This document shows, piece after piece, positions 15,902 through 24,250 of a DNA stretch of 64,000 nt. Source of the stretch: Anaerolineae bacterium (GTDB lineage Bacteria > Chloroflexota > Anaerolineae > Aggregatilineales > UBA2796); contig JAHBVJ010000002.1 of NCBI GenBank assembly GCA_019637615.1, positions 62,001 through 126,000 on the forward strand, written 5' to 3'. Below the pieces are notes generated by a model. It did no database searches and had not been told where the DNA came from. It saw nothing but the letters and a program-made list of their open reading frames with translations. The position numbers and the translations under genes were made by a program. Within the stretch, counting starts at the first letter, position 1. Each line of letters begins with the position of its first letter.

Positions 15902-18469
15902 TTAGCGTCGGTACAACTCGATACCGGATATGTAGGCGGGATCACCAGAGACATTGGCCGTGATCTTGCCATTCGTGACGGTGATGGCATAGGGGCCAAG
16001 CCGCTGCCAATGACCACGTGAACCGGGACTGTAGTTCAGTTGGAGCGCCTGTCCACCTTGGAAGGACAAGGTATACGTTGACGTGCTGGTGTCTTGTTCC
16101 CAGACCCAAACGTACACGTTGTAGTTGCCGTTGGGGATGCTGCTCATGGTCAAGGTGCTGTACCACATCAAGTAAGCGCAGCGGATCATTTGAGCCGTGC
16201 TGCTATCCGTTGATGGGATGAGCGTGACACTCTGGTTACAAACGGTTGACCACAGGACGCCACTAAACGACACATTCGACTGACCGGCAGTGCTGCCTTC
16301 CCATGTGCGACCACCAACCGTGACCGCAGGCCCGCTTAGATTGACCGCGCGGTAGAACGTGCCAACCGATGGTGTGCTGGTCGGCGCGGGGGACGGCGTG
16401 CGGGTGGGCGTATTGGTGCGCGTTGGCGTATTCGTCCGTGACGGCGTATTCGTTATGGTCGGCGTGTTTGTGCGCGTCGCCGTATTGGTACGCGTTGCGG
16501 TATTCGTCTGTGATGGCGTCCGCGTGACCGTTGCCGTATTGGTGCGCGTTGGCGTATTTGTCCGCGATGCCGTGCGCGTTATCGTTGGCGTGTTCGTGCG
16601 TGTAGGCGTATTCGTCCGCGATGGTGTGCGCGTCACGGTAGCCGTGTTGGTACGCGTCATCGTGCTCGTGCGTGACGGCGTATAAGTGAGTGTGCTGCTC
16701 GGTACGGCAGAGGCAGGCACCGATGTCGTGGTAGACGATGGTGTATACGATGGTTGCACCGTGTTCGTTGGCGTTTCCGAAGGAACATCCGTCGGCGTAT
16801 ATGCTACCGTTTCCGTCTCCACCGGCATTTCGGTGTTGGTCGGCGTCGGGCTAGGCGTCGATGTTGGCACGGTGGAATTAGTCATGTGTGCGATGAGATT
16901 GGCGGTCATCTGGCGGACGCGGGTGTCCATAGGCCAGAACCAGTTGCCCATCAACTCATACGCCCAATAGTTGGTCGAAGCGGTGAACACCAGCGCACCA
17001 CTCGGCGCAGTGTAGATCGATGATTCTTGCACCCAGTTATAGGGCGGGCCTTGTACGGGGGACTGCGCCAGCATCGTCTGGTTAGGTACCGTCGGCGCGC
17101 TCGGCAAGCGATCCCACTCATAACCCACCAACTTGGCGATGGCATCGTTTTCGTTCAGGCCAGTGCCCTGATAAATCCAGTGATCGGCATTCTTCACGAC
17201 CCAATCAAAGGCGATGCCGTAACCGACCGCGTTCTCGAACAGCGTGCCGAGAATCAGGCTTTCGGGGCGGCTGACGGGCGCATCACGGAACAGCACGGTC
17301 GTGTACTGTGGCGTGTCGCTGGTCAGCATGGGATCGAGCGTCGAGTTGGGATCGTCGGTCTGCTTTTTGTAGCAAACGAGCGTGCGATCAGCTTGCCCCG
17401 TGATGGGTGACGCTTCAAAGCGTACCTGCCAATAGATGTTGTTCGAAGCGAAGAAGGCTAGATTTTTGCCCGCATTGCGGAATGACATCAGATTGTCGTA
17501 CATGTGCCACGAATAATATTCATCGTGGAAGTTGGTCATGAACATCTGACGACCATTCATCAGATTGGGGTTGGTTTGCAGGTCTTCGCTGGTGGCATAC
17601 GTGACGTTGTAGCCGTTCATTTCCAACCAACGCACCATGTCGTAGTCGCCGCCGTACCACAGACCGGAGCCGTCGTTCTGGGCATAGGGGCGATTGAATG
17701 ACACTTTGTAGGCGCGTCCGCCTTCCGAGTTGTAATCGTAGAGGCTCTTGCCGCCCCACTCGTTGTAGGCTTGATAGGTGTTGAACGGAATCTGGTACAG
17801 GATGTCCGCGACTTGGCTATCATCGCGCACCACGAAGATGATGTAGGAAGTGGAGCTGTAGTCCGTCGGGGTGAGCCACACCATGTACACGCCGCTGACC
17901 CAATCCGAAGGGACGGTGAGCGAATAGGCGGCAGGCCAGTTGGCCTCGACCATGCCAGTGACCGGATCGGGGGCGGGAATGCCGTAATCGGTGCCGGGGA
18001 TGTTATCTTGCTCTGCCATCCAGCGCCCACCGTTGCCATCATACCAGCCCATACGGATCACCGTCAGGTTGTAAGCGGGTACCGACGCGCTGACATGGAA
18101 GGTGATTGTTTCACCAATGTTGACGCTTTGCTTATTGGCATAGCCTTTGATCTGCTGCGCATCGACCCACGCGGCAGGGGCGGCATTGCCACCACCCTGA
18201 TCGCTGGCGGAGCGATTCGCGGCGGCATGTTCAAGCCGCTCTTGATCCGAAAGGTTTTGTAAATAAGCATCAAAGTTTTTGGATTTCCATTTGTCTGTAC
18301 CGGGCTTGCTGTTTTCTTCGATGATGGGGTTGGAGCGTGGGGCAGCCGAAACAGCATGATTAATGGAAGCGGTTGAGCTTGAGGTGCGACTGGCTATGAC
18401 GATCCCCAGTATCAGGACAATCGCCAGCGCCGTGATGAGACGCCAACCAGTTCGATGAAATAGAGGCAT
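15902..18469 (-). CDS. Secreted DMFase-like protein with TNTPT linker and C-terminal carbohydrate-binding-like domain
   Basis: An 855-residue exported protein. The ATG at 18469 has GGAG 5 nt upstream, and a hydrophobic N-terminus follows (LITALAIVLILGIVIA). Residues about 80-560 resemble the N,N-dimethylformamidase large-subunit-like domain: YANKQSVNIGETITFHVSA, VIRMGWYDGNGGRWM, NTYQAYNEWGGKSLYDY, GGDYDMVRWLEMNGYNVTY, NLAFFASNNIYWQVRFE. Then come about 150 residues of Ser/Thr/Pro/Asn repeats (RTNTPT units), and a final 140-residue beta-rich domain resembling malectin or carbohydrate-binding modules (GRTWEGSTAG to PAYISGIELYRR). Catalysis on an amide is not shown. It is more likely a surface protein with a glycosylatable stalk. 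The DNA of the linker (16359-16700) is strongly repetitive. Confidence 0.75.
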   Translation of the reverse strand: MPLFHRTGWRLITALAIVLILGIVIASRTSSSTASINHAVSAAPRSNPIIEENSKPGTDKWKSKNFDAYLQNLSDQERLEHAAANRSASDQGGGNAAPAAWVDAQQIKGYANKQSVNIGETITFHVSASVPAYNLTVIRMGWYDGNGGRWMAEQDNIPGTDYGIPAPDPVTGMVEANWPAAYSLTVPSDWVSGVYMVWLTPTDYSSTSYIIFVVRDDSQVADILYQIPFNTYQAYNEWGGKSLYDYNSEGGRAYKVSFNRPYAQNDGSGLWYGGDYDMVRWLEMNGYNVTYATSEDLQTNPNLMNGRQMFMTNFHDEYYSWHMYDNLMSFRNAGKNLAFFASNNIYWQVRFEASPITGQADRTLVCYKKQTDDPNSTLDPMLTSDTPQYTTVLFRDAPVSRPESLILGTLFENAVGYGIAFDWVVKNADHWIYQGTGLNENDAIAKLVGYEWDRLPSAPTVPNQTMLAQSPVQGPPYNWVQESSIYTAPSGALVFTASTNYWAYELMGNWFWPMDTRVRQMTANLIAHMTNSTVPTSTPSPTPTNTEMPVETETVAYTPTDVPSETPTNTVQPSYTPSSTTTSVPASAVPSSTLTYTPSRTSTMTRTNTATVTRTPSRTNTPTRTNTPTITRTASRTNTPTRTNTATVTRTPSQTNTATRTNTATRTNTPTITNTPSRTNTPTRTNTPTRTPSPAPTSTPSVGTFYRAVNLSGPAVTVGGRTWEGSTAGQSNVSFSGVLWSTVCNQSVTLIPSTDSSTAQMIRCAYLMWYSTLTMSSIPNGNYNVYVWVWEQDTSTSTYTLSFQGGQALQLNYSPGSRGHWQRLGPYAITVTNGKITANVSGDPAYISGIELYRR
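16385..16690 (-). repeat. In-gene tandem repeats encoding TNTPT linker
   Basis: Imperfect 12- to 30-bp tandem units coding for R-T-N-T-P/A-T inside the secreted DMFase-like gene. Such arrays can vary in length by slippage. Confidence 0.75.
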
Positions 18470-18794
18470 GATAGCTCCAAGCGATAACAGATGAGGCACA
18501 ATGGGAAATAGGCACCGTGTGCCACGTATGATTGAGCCATTATGGAGTTCATGACCTTACTCTTCGCTAAAGATCAAAACAGTAAAAATATTGTAAGGTG
18601 TGCAAGGAAAGTATAAAAAGTAAAACTGAGCAGCAACGAATCAAACCAAAATCAAACATACGAGCAGTCACGCTTAACCAACGTGCTAACCTTACACAAG
18701 GAAAGCGGTGTCGTGAAGGTGCTTTTGACACTATCACACACCGCTTTCGTGCGTTGGTTTGGGCTTTTTGCCGGAACGTGGAATACTGCCGTCG
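18470..18794. other. Intergenic region with nested inverted repeat
   Basis: 325 bp between two minus-strand genes. The main feature is a nested inverted repeat at 18676-18759: outer arms AACCAACG/CGTTGGTT and inner arms GAAAGCGGTGT/ACACCGCTTTC. There is no T-run on either side, so simple termination is not clear. AT-rich DNA at 18560-18660 may hold the promoter of the DMFase-like gene. Confidence 0.5.
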
Positions 18795-19532
18795 TTAGGA
18801 CGCTTCCACCTGTGCGGCGGTAAGATCGATTTCTAGCTGCACGGTTTGAGACACATTCGCCACGCCGGGTGCTTCGGGGATGCTCATCCCAAAATCGGTA
18901 TAGTGAACCTCGGCCTTAGCGCTACCCTTGATCAGCGTCTGGCTGATGGGGGTGACGGACGCATCAAAGGTCACCTCGTGCGTCGCGCCGCGCAGCGTGA
19001 GATCACCGATGATCTGGAACGCAAACGCCTGCCCGAAGGTGATTTTTTCCGGCAAGCCCATGAGCTGCTTGGGCGTGAAACTGGCGAATTCAAATTCAGG
19101 CTGCGTCGCTCCGAGAATTTGACCACGCAGCGCCCGATTACGGAACTCGTTATCGGTAGTGAGCGTCCTGACGTTAATGCGAATCTGACCGATCATCGCC
19201 TGCTGCGGCGCGTTGAAGTCAATCGCTAGATCGCCCGCGACTTCCCGCGTGGAACCGATGACGGTTTTAGGCTGCCCGACGAGCGTTTCGTTGATGATGA
19301 AGCGCACTTCGGACTCGGTGGGCTGGATGCGGAACAACTTGGTGCTGCCGCCTACTATCAGACTCGGAGCGGAGACGGGCGCGCTGGCACTGCCCGAACC
19401 GCCGGACAGCCAGATATAGGCGAACAAACCAATACCCACGACGAGCGCCGCCATCACCGCGATCAAGCCCAGTTTCAGTACGGCTGGCGGCACCAACCGA
19501 TTGTTCATTTCTTGTGTTGAGATCGTCTTCAC
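18795..19532 (-). CDS. YceI-family periplasmic protein
   Basis: A 245-residue protein with one N-terminal membrane anchor (LKLGLIAVMAALVVGIGLFAYIW), a short Ser/Ala linker, then a YceI-like lipocalin-fold domain. Family marks are SEVRFIINETLVG, the GQIRINVRTLTTDNEFRN block, FEFASFTP, GDLTLRGATHEVTFDASV and HYTDFGMSIPEAPG. YceI proteins bind isoprenoids or other amphiphiles, and some are induced by metals or stress. It follows the multicopper oxidase and ZIP transporter genes in one direction with a 20-bp gap after the extended ZIP frame, so it is probably the last gene of a metal-related operon. Confidence 0.85.
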   Translation of the reverse strand: MKTISTQEMNNRLVPPAVLKLGLIAVMAALVVGIGLFAYIWLSGGSGSASAPVSAPSLIVGGSTKLFRIQPTESEVRFIINETLVGQPKTVIGSTREVAGDLAIDFNAPQQAMIGQIRINVRTLTTDNEFRNRALRGQILGATQPEFEFASFTPKQLMGLPEKITFGQAFAFQIIGDLTLRGATHEVTFDASVTPISQTLIKGSAKAEVHYTDFGMSIPEAPGVANVSQTVQLEIDLTAAQVEAS

Positions 19533-19552
19533 GATTACAGTACCTCAGTCCG

Positions 19553-19660
19553 TTAGAATTTCACCAAAAAGGCTGTGAAGTACATCGGCATGATGCCGAC
19601 GACCAAGCCCGATAGATTGACCCAATTGATCAGCAGCCCCATCTTGGCAGGTCGCGCGCC
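19553..19660 (-). other. Displaced C-terminal coding tail of the ZIP transporter
   Basis: In the -1/+2 frame relative to the ZIP gene, the DNA just past its stop encodes RPAKMGLLINWVNLSG and on through GIMPMYFTAFLVKF. This is a plausible last transmembrane helix and terminus. The switch falls near the GCGCGC run at 19653-19659, so a one-base loss there, or a sequencing error, would explain both frames. Confidence 0.55.
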
Positions 19661-20754
19661 ACAGCGCCCGACTTCCAGACCGCCAGAATGGCGCCCACAC
19701 CGACCGCGAGGAAGATCGTCGCCAGCACGGGATCGAAGGCAAAGCCACCCAACCATGTGCCGAGAATGGCTGGCCCGCCCGCGATCAGGCCGAGCAGGAA
19801 GAAGTGCTTGAGACCGGGATTCTGGCGCACGATGGGCGCGGCGATGCCGACGCCTTCGGTGATGTTGTGGAGCGTGAAACCGAGGATCAAAAAGGTGCCC
19901 AAGGCGGCGCTGCCCTGCGCAAAGGCGGCACCGATTGCCAGCCCTTCGCCCAGATTGTGCAGCCCGATGCCCATCGCGATGCGGTAGGCGACGCCCAACG
20001 CCGTGCTCTGGCGTCCGTTGCCCTTGCTTAAATTGCCGACCGCGATCAGCGCTCCCAGCGTGATCAGCCCGATGAAAATGACCATCGGGACGCCCTGCCA
20101 GAAGGCGGGCAGCTCGGCGGCGAATTCGTTCGCATCGAGCCACGTCCCGATGGCGAGATAGACCAGCAACCCCACCGTCAGCGCGAGGATGAAATTCATG
20201 GCGCGGGCATCCAGACGGCGCATGAACGGATACCACAACATGCCGAGCGCGATGGGGATGATGCCGACGTACAAGCCGACCAAACCGAACTGCGCGAACA
20301 GATCGAAGGAGGCTTTCGGCGTCAGGACGGCAGCATCAATGGTGTGGTCGAAGGTGACGCCGAGCGAGCTGATCAGGCTGATGACGTGGGCTTCTTCATA
20401 CACCCACGGATAGTACACGGTGAAGGTCGCCCGTCCCAAGCGTGGAATATTGGTGGACGGTTCAACCTCGAACGGAAAATAGGCGTCATCGATGCGGATT
20501 TGCGGGATCGTCACGGCTTGCGGTCCATCGTTGATCACTTCGATGCGCATCATGCCTTCTTCGGGCAGCGTCACGCGCTGAATCGTGATTTTCTCGACAG
20601 GCGGGCCGCTCAATTGCGTTAGGCCGCCGCCCGTCGCCACCAGATAGGCGAGGATCAGGCCGAGCAGGATCAGCGGGACTAAGGCCAGCGCCCAGACCGC
20701 CCCCGTCAGCCGCTTGGGTTCAGTGGTTGATTGGGTTTCTGTGCTGGTGCTCAT
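19630..20754 (-). CDS. ZIP-family metal transporter with N-terminal extracytoplasmic domain
   Basis: A 374-residue membrane protein. A first helix (WALALVPLILLGLILAYLV) is followed by an extracytoplasmic beta-rich domain of about 110 residues, then the transporter core. Two copies of the ZIP metal-site motif are present: HNLGEG (266-271) in a GIGLHNLGEGLAIGAA context and HNITEG (296-301) in GFTLHNITEGVGIAAPI. ZIP proteins import divalent metals (Zn, Fe, Mn). The start overlaps the multicopper oxidase stop (ATGA, 20751-20754). The frame probably loses its true C-terminus near 19650, where the last helix continues in another frame. Metal identity is inference. Confidence 0.8.
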   Translation of the reverse strand: MSTSTETQSTTEPKRLTGAVWALALVPLILLGLILAYLVATGGGLTQLSGPPVEKITIQRVTLPEEGMMRIEVINDGPQAVTIPQIRIDDAYFPFEVEPSTNIPRLGRATFTVYYPWVYEEAHVISLISSLGVTFDHTIDAAVLTPKASFDLFAQFGLVGLYVGIIPIALGMLWYPFMRRLDARAMNFILALTVGLLVYLAIGTWLDANEFAAELPAFWQGVPMVIFIGLITLGALIAVGNLSKGNGRQSTALGVAYRIAMGIGLHNLGEGLAIGAAFAQGSAALGTFLILGFTLHNITEGVGIAAPIVRQNPGLKHFFLLGLIAGGPAILGTWLGGFAFDPVLATIFLAVGVGAILAVWKSGAVARDLPRWGC

Positions 20755-21872
20755 AGCTTCACCTCGACCGTGCTGCCGCTCGTACCCTTCTTATCCCACG
20801 CGTCATCGACGCCAACCTGCGCCAGCGCTTCCGCGAACTTGTCCGGCTCGACGGCATTGAACAGACCCATCCAGCCGAGTTCCGCGAATTCGCTGATGTG
20901 GGCGTGGAACATGAACTGACCGGGCCAGCGGAATTTGAATTCCAGAATGCCGCGCTGCCCTTGCGCCTGCATGATGGTATCGACCAGATGCAGCGTCGGT
21001 TGGAGCGTGGTGCCGTGATCGTAGTAGTCGAAGAAGTTGGCGTGCAGATGGAACGAGTTGATCAGGTCGAATTCGATGATGTTGATCAGGTAAATGCGGA
21101 TTGTTTCCCCGACCTTGACGGGGATCGGGCGGTGCATGAATTCGTGCCCGACCGTATTGACCGCGTAGATTTCATTACCGCCGTCAAAATTGGTGTCGAA
21201 GGCGTTCATCATCATCATGAATTCGCGGGCGGGCGGGCGGCCTACCTTGGGATCGATGATGAATGCGCCGTACATGCCCTTGTGAATATGGCGTTTGAGC
21301 GGCGTGGCGTGGCAGTGATACAGATGGCAACCGAACGGATCGGCGTCGAATTCGTAGGTGAAGGACTCGCCGGGGGCGATTTCACCGCGACCGATGCCGG
21401 GGACGCCATCCATTTCGGACGTGTGAAACCCATGAAAATGGATCGTGTGTGGATGGGTGCCGAAGTTGCTGAAATTGACGCGAATCCGGTCGCCTTCGGT
21501 GCAGCGGATGGAGGGGCCGGGAACGCGCCCGTTATAGCTCCACGCCGGAAAAAAGATGCCGGGGGCGATCTCGATCTCGTGCTCACCAGCGCTGAAGTCA
21601 TATTCGCGGAGGGTTTGCCCGCTGGGAAGCTGGCTCACCTTCCCGAAATCCCAATCGACCAGCATTTGCATCGGGTCGAAACCGTTGTTTGCCGGATCGA
21701 CTTTGCCCATGAGCATCTGCATCGGATGCGTCATGGTCATATGGTTGCTGTGCTGATCGTCGTCCTGCGCCCGCGCGCCCTGCTGCACCAGACCAGCGCC
21801 GACCAACCCCGCCGTCGCGCCTAGCCCGATCCCGATGAACTTTCTCCGTGTGAGATTCGATTGATCGCTCAT
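20751..21872 (-). CDS. Tat-exported multicopper oxidase
   Basis: A 373-residue cupredoxin enzyme. The N-terminus carries a twin-arginine signal (LTRRKFIGIG then a hydrophobic core and AQ). Copper ligands are visible: HTIHFHG (H145, H147), the type-1 cluster LYHCHATPLKRHIHKGM (H186, C187, H188, H195, M200) in the first half, SFHLHANFF (H275, H277) and MFHAHISEF (H323, H325). Placing type-1 copper in the first domain with HxH ligands in the second resembles two-domain or NirK-like oxidases. The likely role is oxidation of a metal ion or small substrate outside the membrane. It heads a MCO-ZIP-YceI operon, with GGGGAG before its ATG and a regulated promoter upstream. Confidence 0.85.
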   Translation of the reverse strand: MSDQSNLTRRKFIGIGLGATAGLVGAGLVQQGARAQDDDQHSNHMTMTHPMQMLMGKVDPANNGFDPMQMLVDWDFGKVSQLPSGQTLREYDFSAGEHEIEIAPGIFFPAWSYNGRVPGPSIRCTEGDRIRVNFSNFGTHPHTIHFHGFHTSEMDGVPGIGRGEIAPGESFTYEFDADPFGCHLYHCHATPLKRHIHKGMYGAFIIDPKVGRPPAREFMMMMNAFDTNFDGGNEIYAVNTVGHEFMHRPIPVKVGETIRIYLINIIEFDLINSFHLHANFFDYYDHGTTLQPTLHLVDTIMQAQGQRGILEFKFRWPGQFMFHAHISEFAELGWMGLFNAVEPDKFAEALAQVGVDDAWDKKGTSGSTVEVKL

Positions 21873-21965
21873 GCACTCTCCCCTATTGATGGAAACTCAA
21901 CCCACGTTCTAACTAATTTGTGTATTGGTATAATATAAAATGACTTTTGGGAAAAAGATGCATTA

Positions 21966-21994
21966 ATATTAGACTAATCTAAAATCCCTGTCAA
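21966..21994 (-). promoter_or_regulatory. Promoter of the multicopper oxidase-ZIP-YceI operon
   Basis: On the minus strand a perfect TTGACA (plus 21989-21994) and TAATAT (plus 21966-21971) are separated by 17 bp, giving an 85- to 90-nt leader. Confidence 0.55.
21969..21982. promoter_or_regulatory. DtxR/MntR-like operator
   Basis: TTAGACTAATCTAA is a palindrome with 5-bp arms (TTAGA/TCTAA) and a 4-bp centre. It has the TTAG-N6-CTAA layout known for iron- or manganese-sensing DtxR-family repressors. It occupies the spacer and edges the -10 of the operon promoter, which is the expected place for a repressor. Confidence 0.5.
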
Positions 21995-22091
21995 GACAAT
22001 GCTCCGATCACAGAATCAGGCGGGAAGGTAGCGTTAGGCATTGGTGGGAATCAGCCGCACACACTTATAGGTACGCAAAATCCGTGTGCGC

Positions 22092-22097
22092 TATAAT
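22092..22097 (+). promoter_or_regulatory. -10 element for the zinc-ribbon gene
   Basis: A perfect TATAAT, 50 bp before the ATG at 22148. No convincing -35 is seen. Confidence 0.35.
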
Positions 22098-22147
22098 AGT
22101 CAATACTTCCGTGCGTAAACGCCGTTGCCGCTAGAGGATCACAACCT

Positions 22148-22582
22148 ATGACAGACTCGACTAAGACTTCTGACTCTACAAAGCCCATTTACCCAGAACC
22201 ACAGCACTTCCCTGAAGAAAATGAAGTGCTTGACGGCAGCGGCTACTTTGATACACCATCCGAACCGATGGAGGTGCCGGATTACGTCCCCGAAGAGGCG
22301 ATGCCGCACGTCGAGCATACCTATTCGGCCTCGCGCTTCGTATGCGTGCGCTGCGGATCGAGCAACTTGGCGCGCGGGTATGTGGTGGATTACGGCGACC
22401 GCTTCGAGCAAGTACATTTCGCGCCCAAGCGGATTACCTTGCGCTGGCTGAATTCGCTGCTGAATTTGCGCCCGTGGAAGCGGCTGATCAAGCTGGACGC
22501 CGTGGCCTGCCGTGACTGCGGCGCGGTGCTGCTGGAGATCGACCCGACTGAACTACGCCATGCCGAGATACGCCGCGAGTGA
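22148..22582 (+). CDS. Zinc-ribbon protein of unknown function
   Basis: A 144-residue soluble protein. After an acidic, disordered N-terminus (1-55), two CxxC pairs, CVRCGSS (C66, C69) and ACRDCGAVLL (C121, C124), form a probable zinc ribbon with a basic insertion between them (RITLRWLNSLLNLRPWKRL). I do not recognise a family with a known role. It is followed after 16 bp by the J-domain gene, which suggests a common transcript. Confidence 0.7.
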   Translation: MTDSTKTSDSTKPIYPEPQHFPEENEVLDGSGYFDTPSEPMEVPDYVPEEAMPHVEHTYSASRFVCVRCGSSNLARGYVVDYGDRFEQVHFAPKRITLRWLNSLLNLRPWKRLIKLDAVACRDCGAVLLEIDPTELRHAEIRRE

Positions 22583-22598
22583 TGGCAACTAACTGGAT

Positions 22599-23540
22599 AT
22601 GCCCGCCAAACGGCAGCTCCGATATGACCCGGAGATGGATTATTATGTGGTGCTCGGGGTAGCAGCGACGGCTACCCCCGATGAGATTCAGCGCGCCTAT
22701 CGGCTGCGCGCCAAGGCTGTCCATCCAGACCTGCATCCCGATAATGCGCAAGCCAAGCAGCAGTTCCAAGCCCTGAATGACGCCTATGAGGTGGTGAGCG
22801 ATCCACACCTGCGGGATGAATATGATATGCAGCGCCGTGCCCGCCTTGGCTATTGGGACGGGCCACGACAGTCCAGCATCCCGCATGAGCCGCCCGTGTG
22901 GGAGCGCGTGTACGTCGATCTTGAGCGTGATCAGCCCGATTTCAGCAATTGGAAGCCGCGCTATAACGTCACACAGATGGCATGGCGCAACATGCTGCGC
23001 AGCTACAGCCATCGACTGCTGTTCAGTGTGATGGTCTTCATCCTGATCGCGAATGCGTGCGTGGTCGCTATGCTGCCGCAGATCACCGGTCTGCTCGATG
23101 CCGCCAACGATGCCCGCTCCACGCAAACTGCCCGCTTGCTGACCCTTGCCGCCCCGACCCTTGATATTCAATACGTGCTGATCGAAACGACCCGCCAGCC
23201 GCGTACTGCCGTCGAGCCGCCGCCTGAATGCAGCGATCATGTGCGTATCACCGCGCCCGCCGATGGCACACTCATCTTCACGGATCGCTTCGATATTCGC
23301 GGCACGGCAGATGATGAGCGCTTCTGGTCATATTCGGTAGAGATCGACTCGACCTACAGCAGCGCGCGCTGGATTCTGCAACTGCCAAACCGTAACGCCG
23401 TGCCGGAGGAAGATGGTTTGCTGATGCGCAACGTCACCATTGGTAACATGACCACGGGCGATTACATCTTGCGGCTGAAGGTCACGCTGGAGGGCGGGCA
23501 GAATCTACCTGCCTGTGAAATCCGCGTGCATCGAAAGTAG
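22599..23540 (+). CDS. Membrane-anchored J-domain protein
   Basis: A 313-residue protein. The N-terminal J domain (about residues 12-76) has the Hsp70-stimulating HPD tripeptide (H42-P43-D44) and the usual FQALNDAYEVVSDPHLRDEYD pattern. A single membrane helix lies at about 140-160 (FSVMVFILIANACVVAML). The C-terminal 100 residues form a probable extracytoplasmic Ig-like domain (VRITAPADGTLIFTDRFDIRG to LPACEIRV). The layout, J domain inside and sensor-like domain outside, suggests it recruits DnaK to the membrane; this is inference. A 6-bp gap separates it from the next gene. Confidence 0.82.
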   Translation: MPAKRQLRYDPEMDYYVVLGVAATATPDEIQRAYRLRAKAVHPDLHPDNAQAKQQFQALNDAYEVVSDPHLRDEYDMQRRARLGYWDGPRQSSIPHEPPVWERVYVDLERDQPDFSNWKPRYNVTQMAWRNMLRSYSHRLLFSVMVFILIANACVVAMLPQITGLLDAANDARSTQTARLLTLAAPTLDIQYVLIETTRQPRTAVEPPPECSDHVRITAPADGTLIFTDRFDIRGTADDERFWSYSVEIDSTYSSARWILQLPNRNAVPEEDGLLMRNVTIGNMTTGDYILRLKVTLEGGQNLPACEIRVHRK

Positions 23541-23545
23541 CAACT

Positions 23546-24076
23546 ATGAATCCGCTTGAATCCTATGGAGCGCAACAAATGTCACATCGACCCGCAAGTC
23601 GTTCGCGGCAACTTGTCGTAGTGGTTACGCTCATCATCGTGGTTGCAGTAATCGCGCCTATCTTTCTGTGCAGTTACGTTTCTATGCTTGGCGTAAAATC
23701 CATGACCTCTGGCTGTGAGCCTACCGCACTTAAAGAGTTAGAAACGGCTGGAAGTTTCACCCTACCGCCGAGCGCCAAGAATCTAAAGTCGGGATGTTTC
23801 GGGATGCAAGGTTGGGATGGATACGCGGAATTTGAGATGCTGCCAGCAGACCTAGACGCATTCGTTGCGAGTACGAAACTAAATGCGCCGTTAACTCACA
23901 ATGAAGCGCCCAAAGCGTTCGCCTTAGCCACCCCTGCTAGTCAAGCCAAATCCTATCTGCATGGTAGGTTTGATTCATACGTTCCTAAATCGGACATAAC
24001 GTATTATCAGGAGCTACTTGTCGATACGAGCGATCCGAGCACATATTTGGTGTATCTAGCATTCGGGGGAGGATGA
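23546..24076 (+). CDS. Single-pass membrane protein of unknown function
   Basis: A 176-residue protein with one N-terminal helix (LVVVVTLIIVVAVIAPIFLC) and an exported domain of about 120 residues. The exported domain has two Cys (SGCEPT, SGCFGM) that could form a disulfide. No family is recognised. It starts 5 bp after the J-domain gene and is likely the last member of the 22.1-24.1 kb operon. A second ATG at 23578 is possible. Confidence 0.65.
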   Translation: MNPLESYGAQQMSHRPASRSRQLVVVVTLIIVVAVIAPIFLCSYVSMLGVKSMTSGCEPTALKELETAGSFTLPPSAKNLKSGCFGMQGWDGYAEFEMLPADLDAFVASTKLNAPLTHNEAPKAFALATPASQAKSYLHGRFDSYVPKSDITYYQELLVDTSDPSTYLVYLAFGGG

Positions 24077-24250
24077 TGCGCCTGTGCGGAATCAAGCACC
24101 CAACCAAGTTTGACAAAAGACTTTCAATTTAGCAGGAAAAGCTCCTAAAGATCATGTTCGCAAGGGTGTGGATTCGACTCCCGCCGTCCCTACACAATTT
24201 GTCTCGACTTGTGACCAACTCCCCAACAGATTCATGTTTTTCATTCTGCG

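Noticed and set aside
24151..24192. tRNA or tmRNA 3' end
   Set aside because: The TTCGACT loop and CCCGCCGTCCCTA look tRNA-like, but the T stem has a mismatch and no matching 5' acceptor arm or anticodon arm lies upstream.
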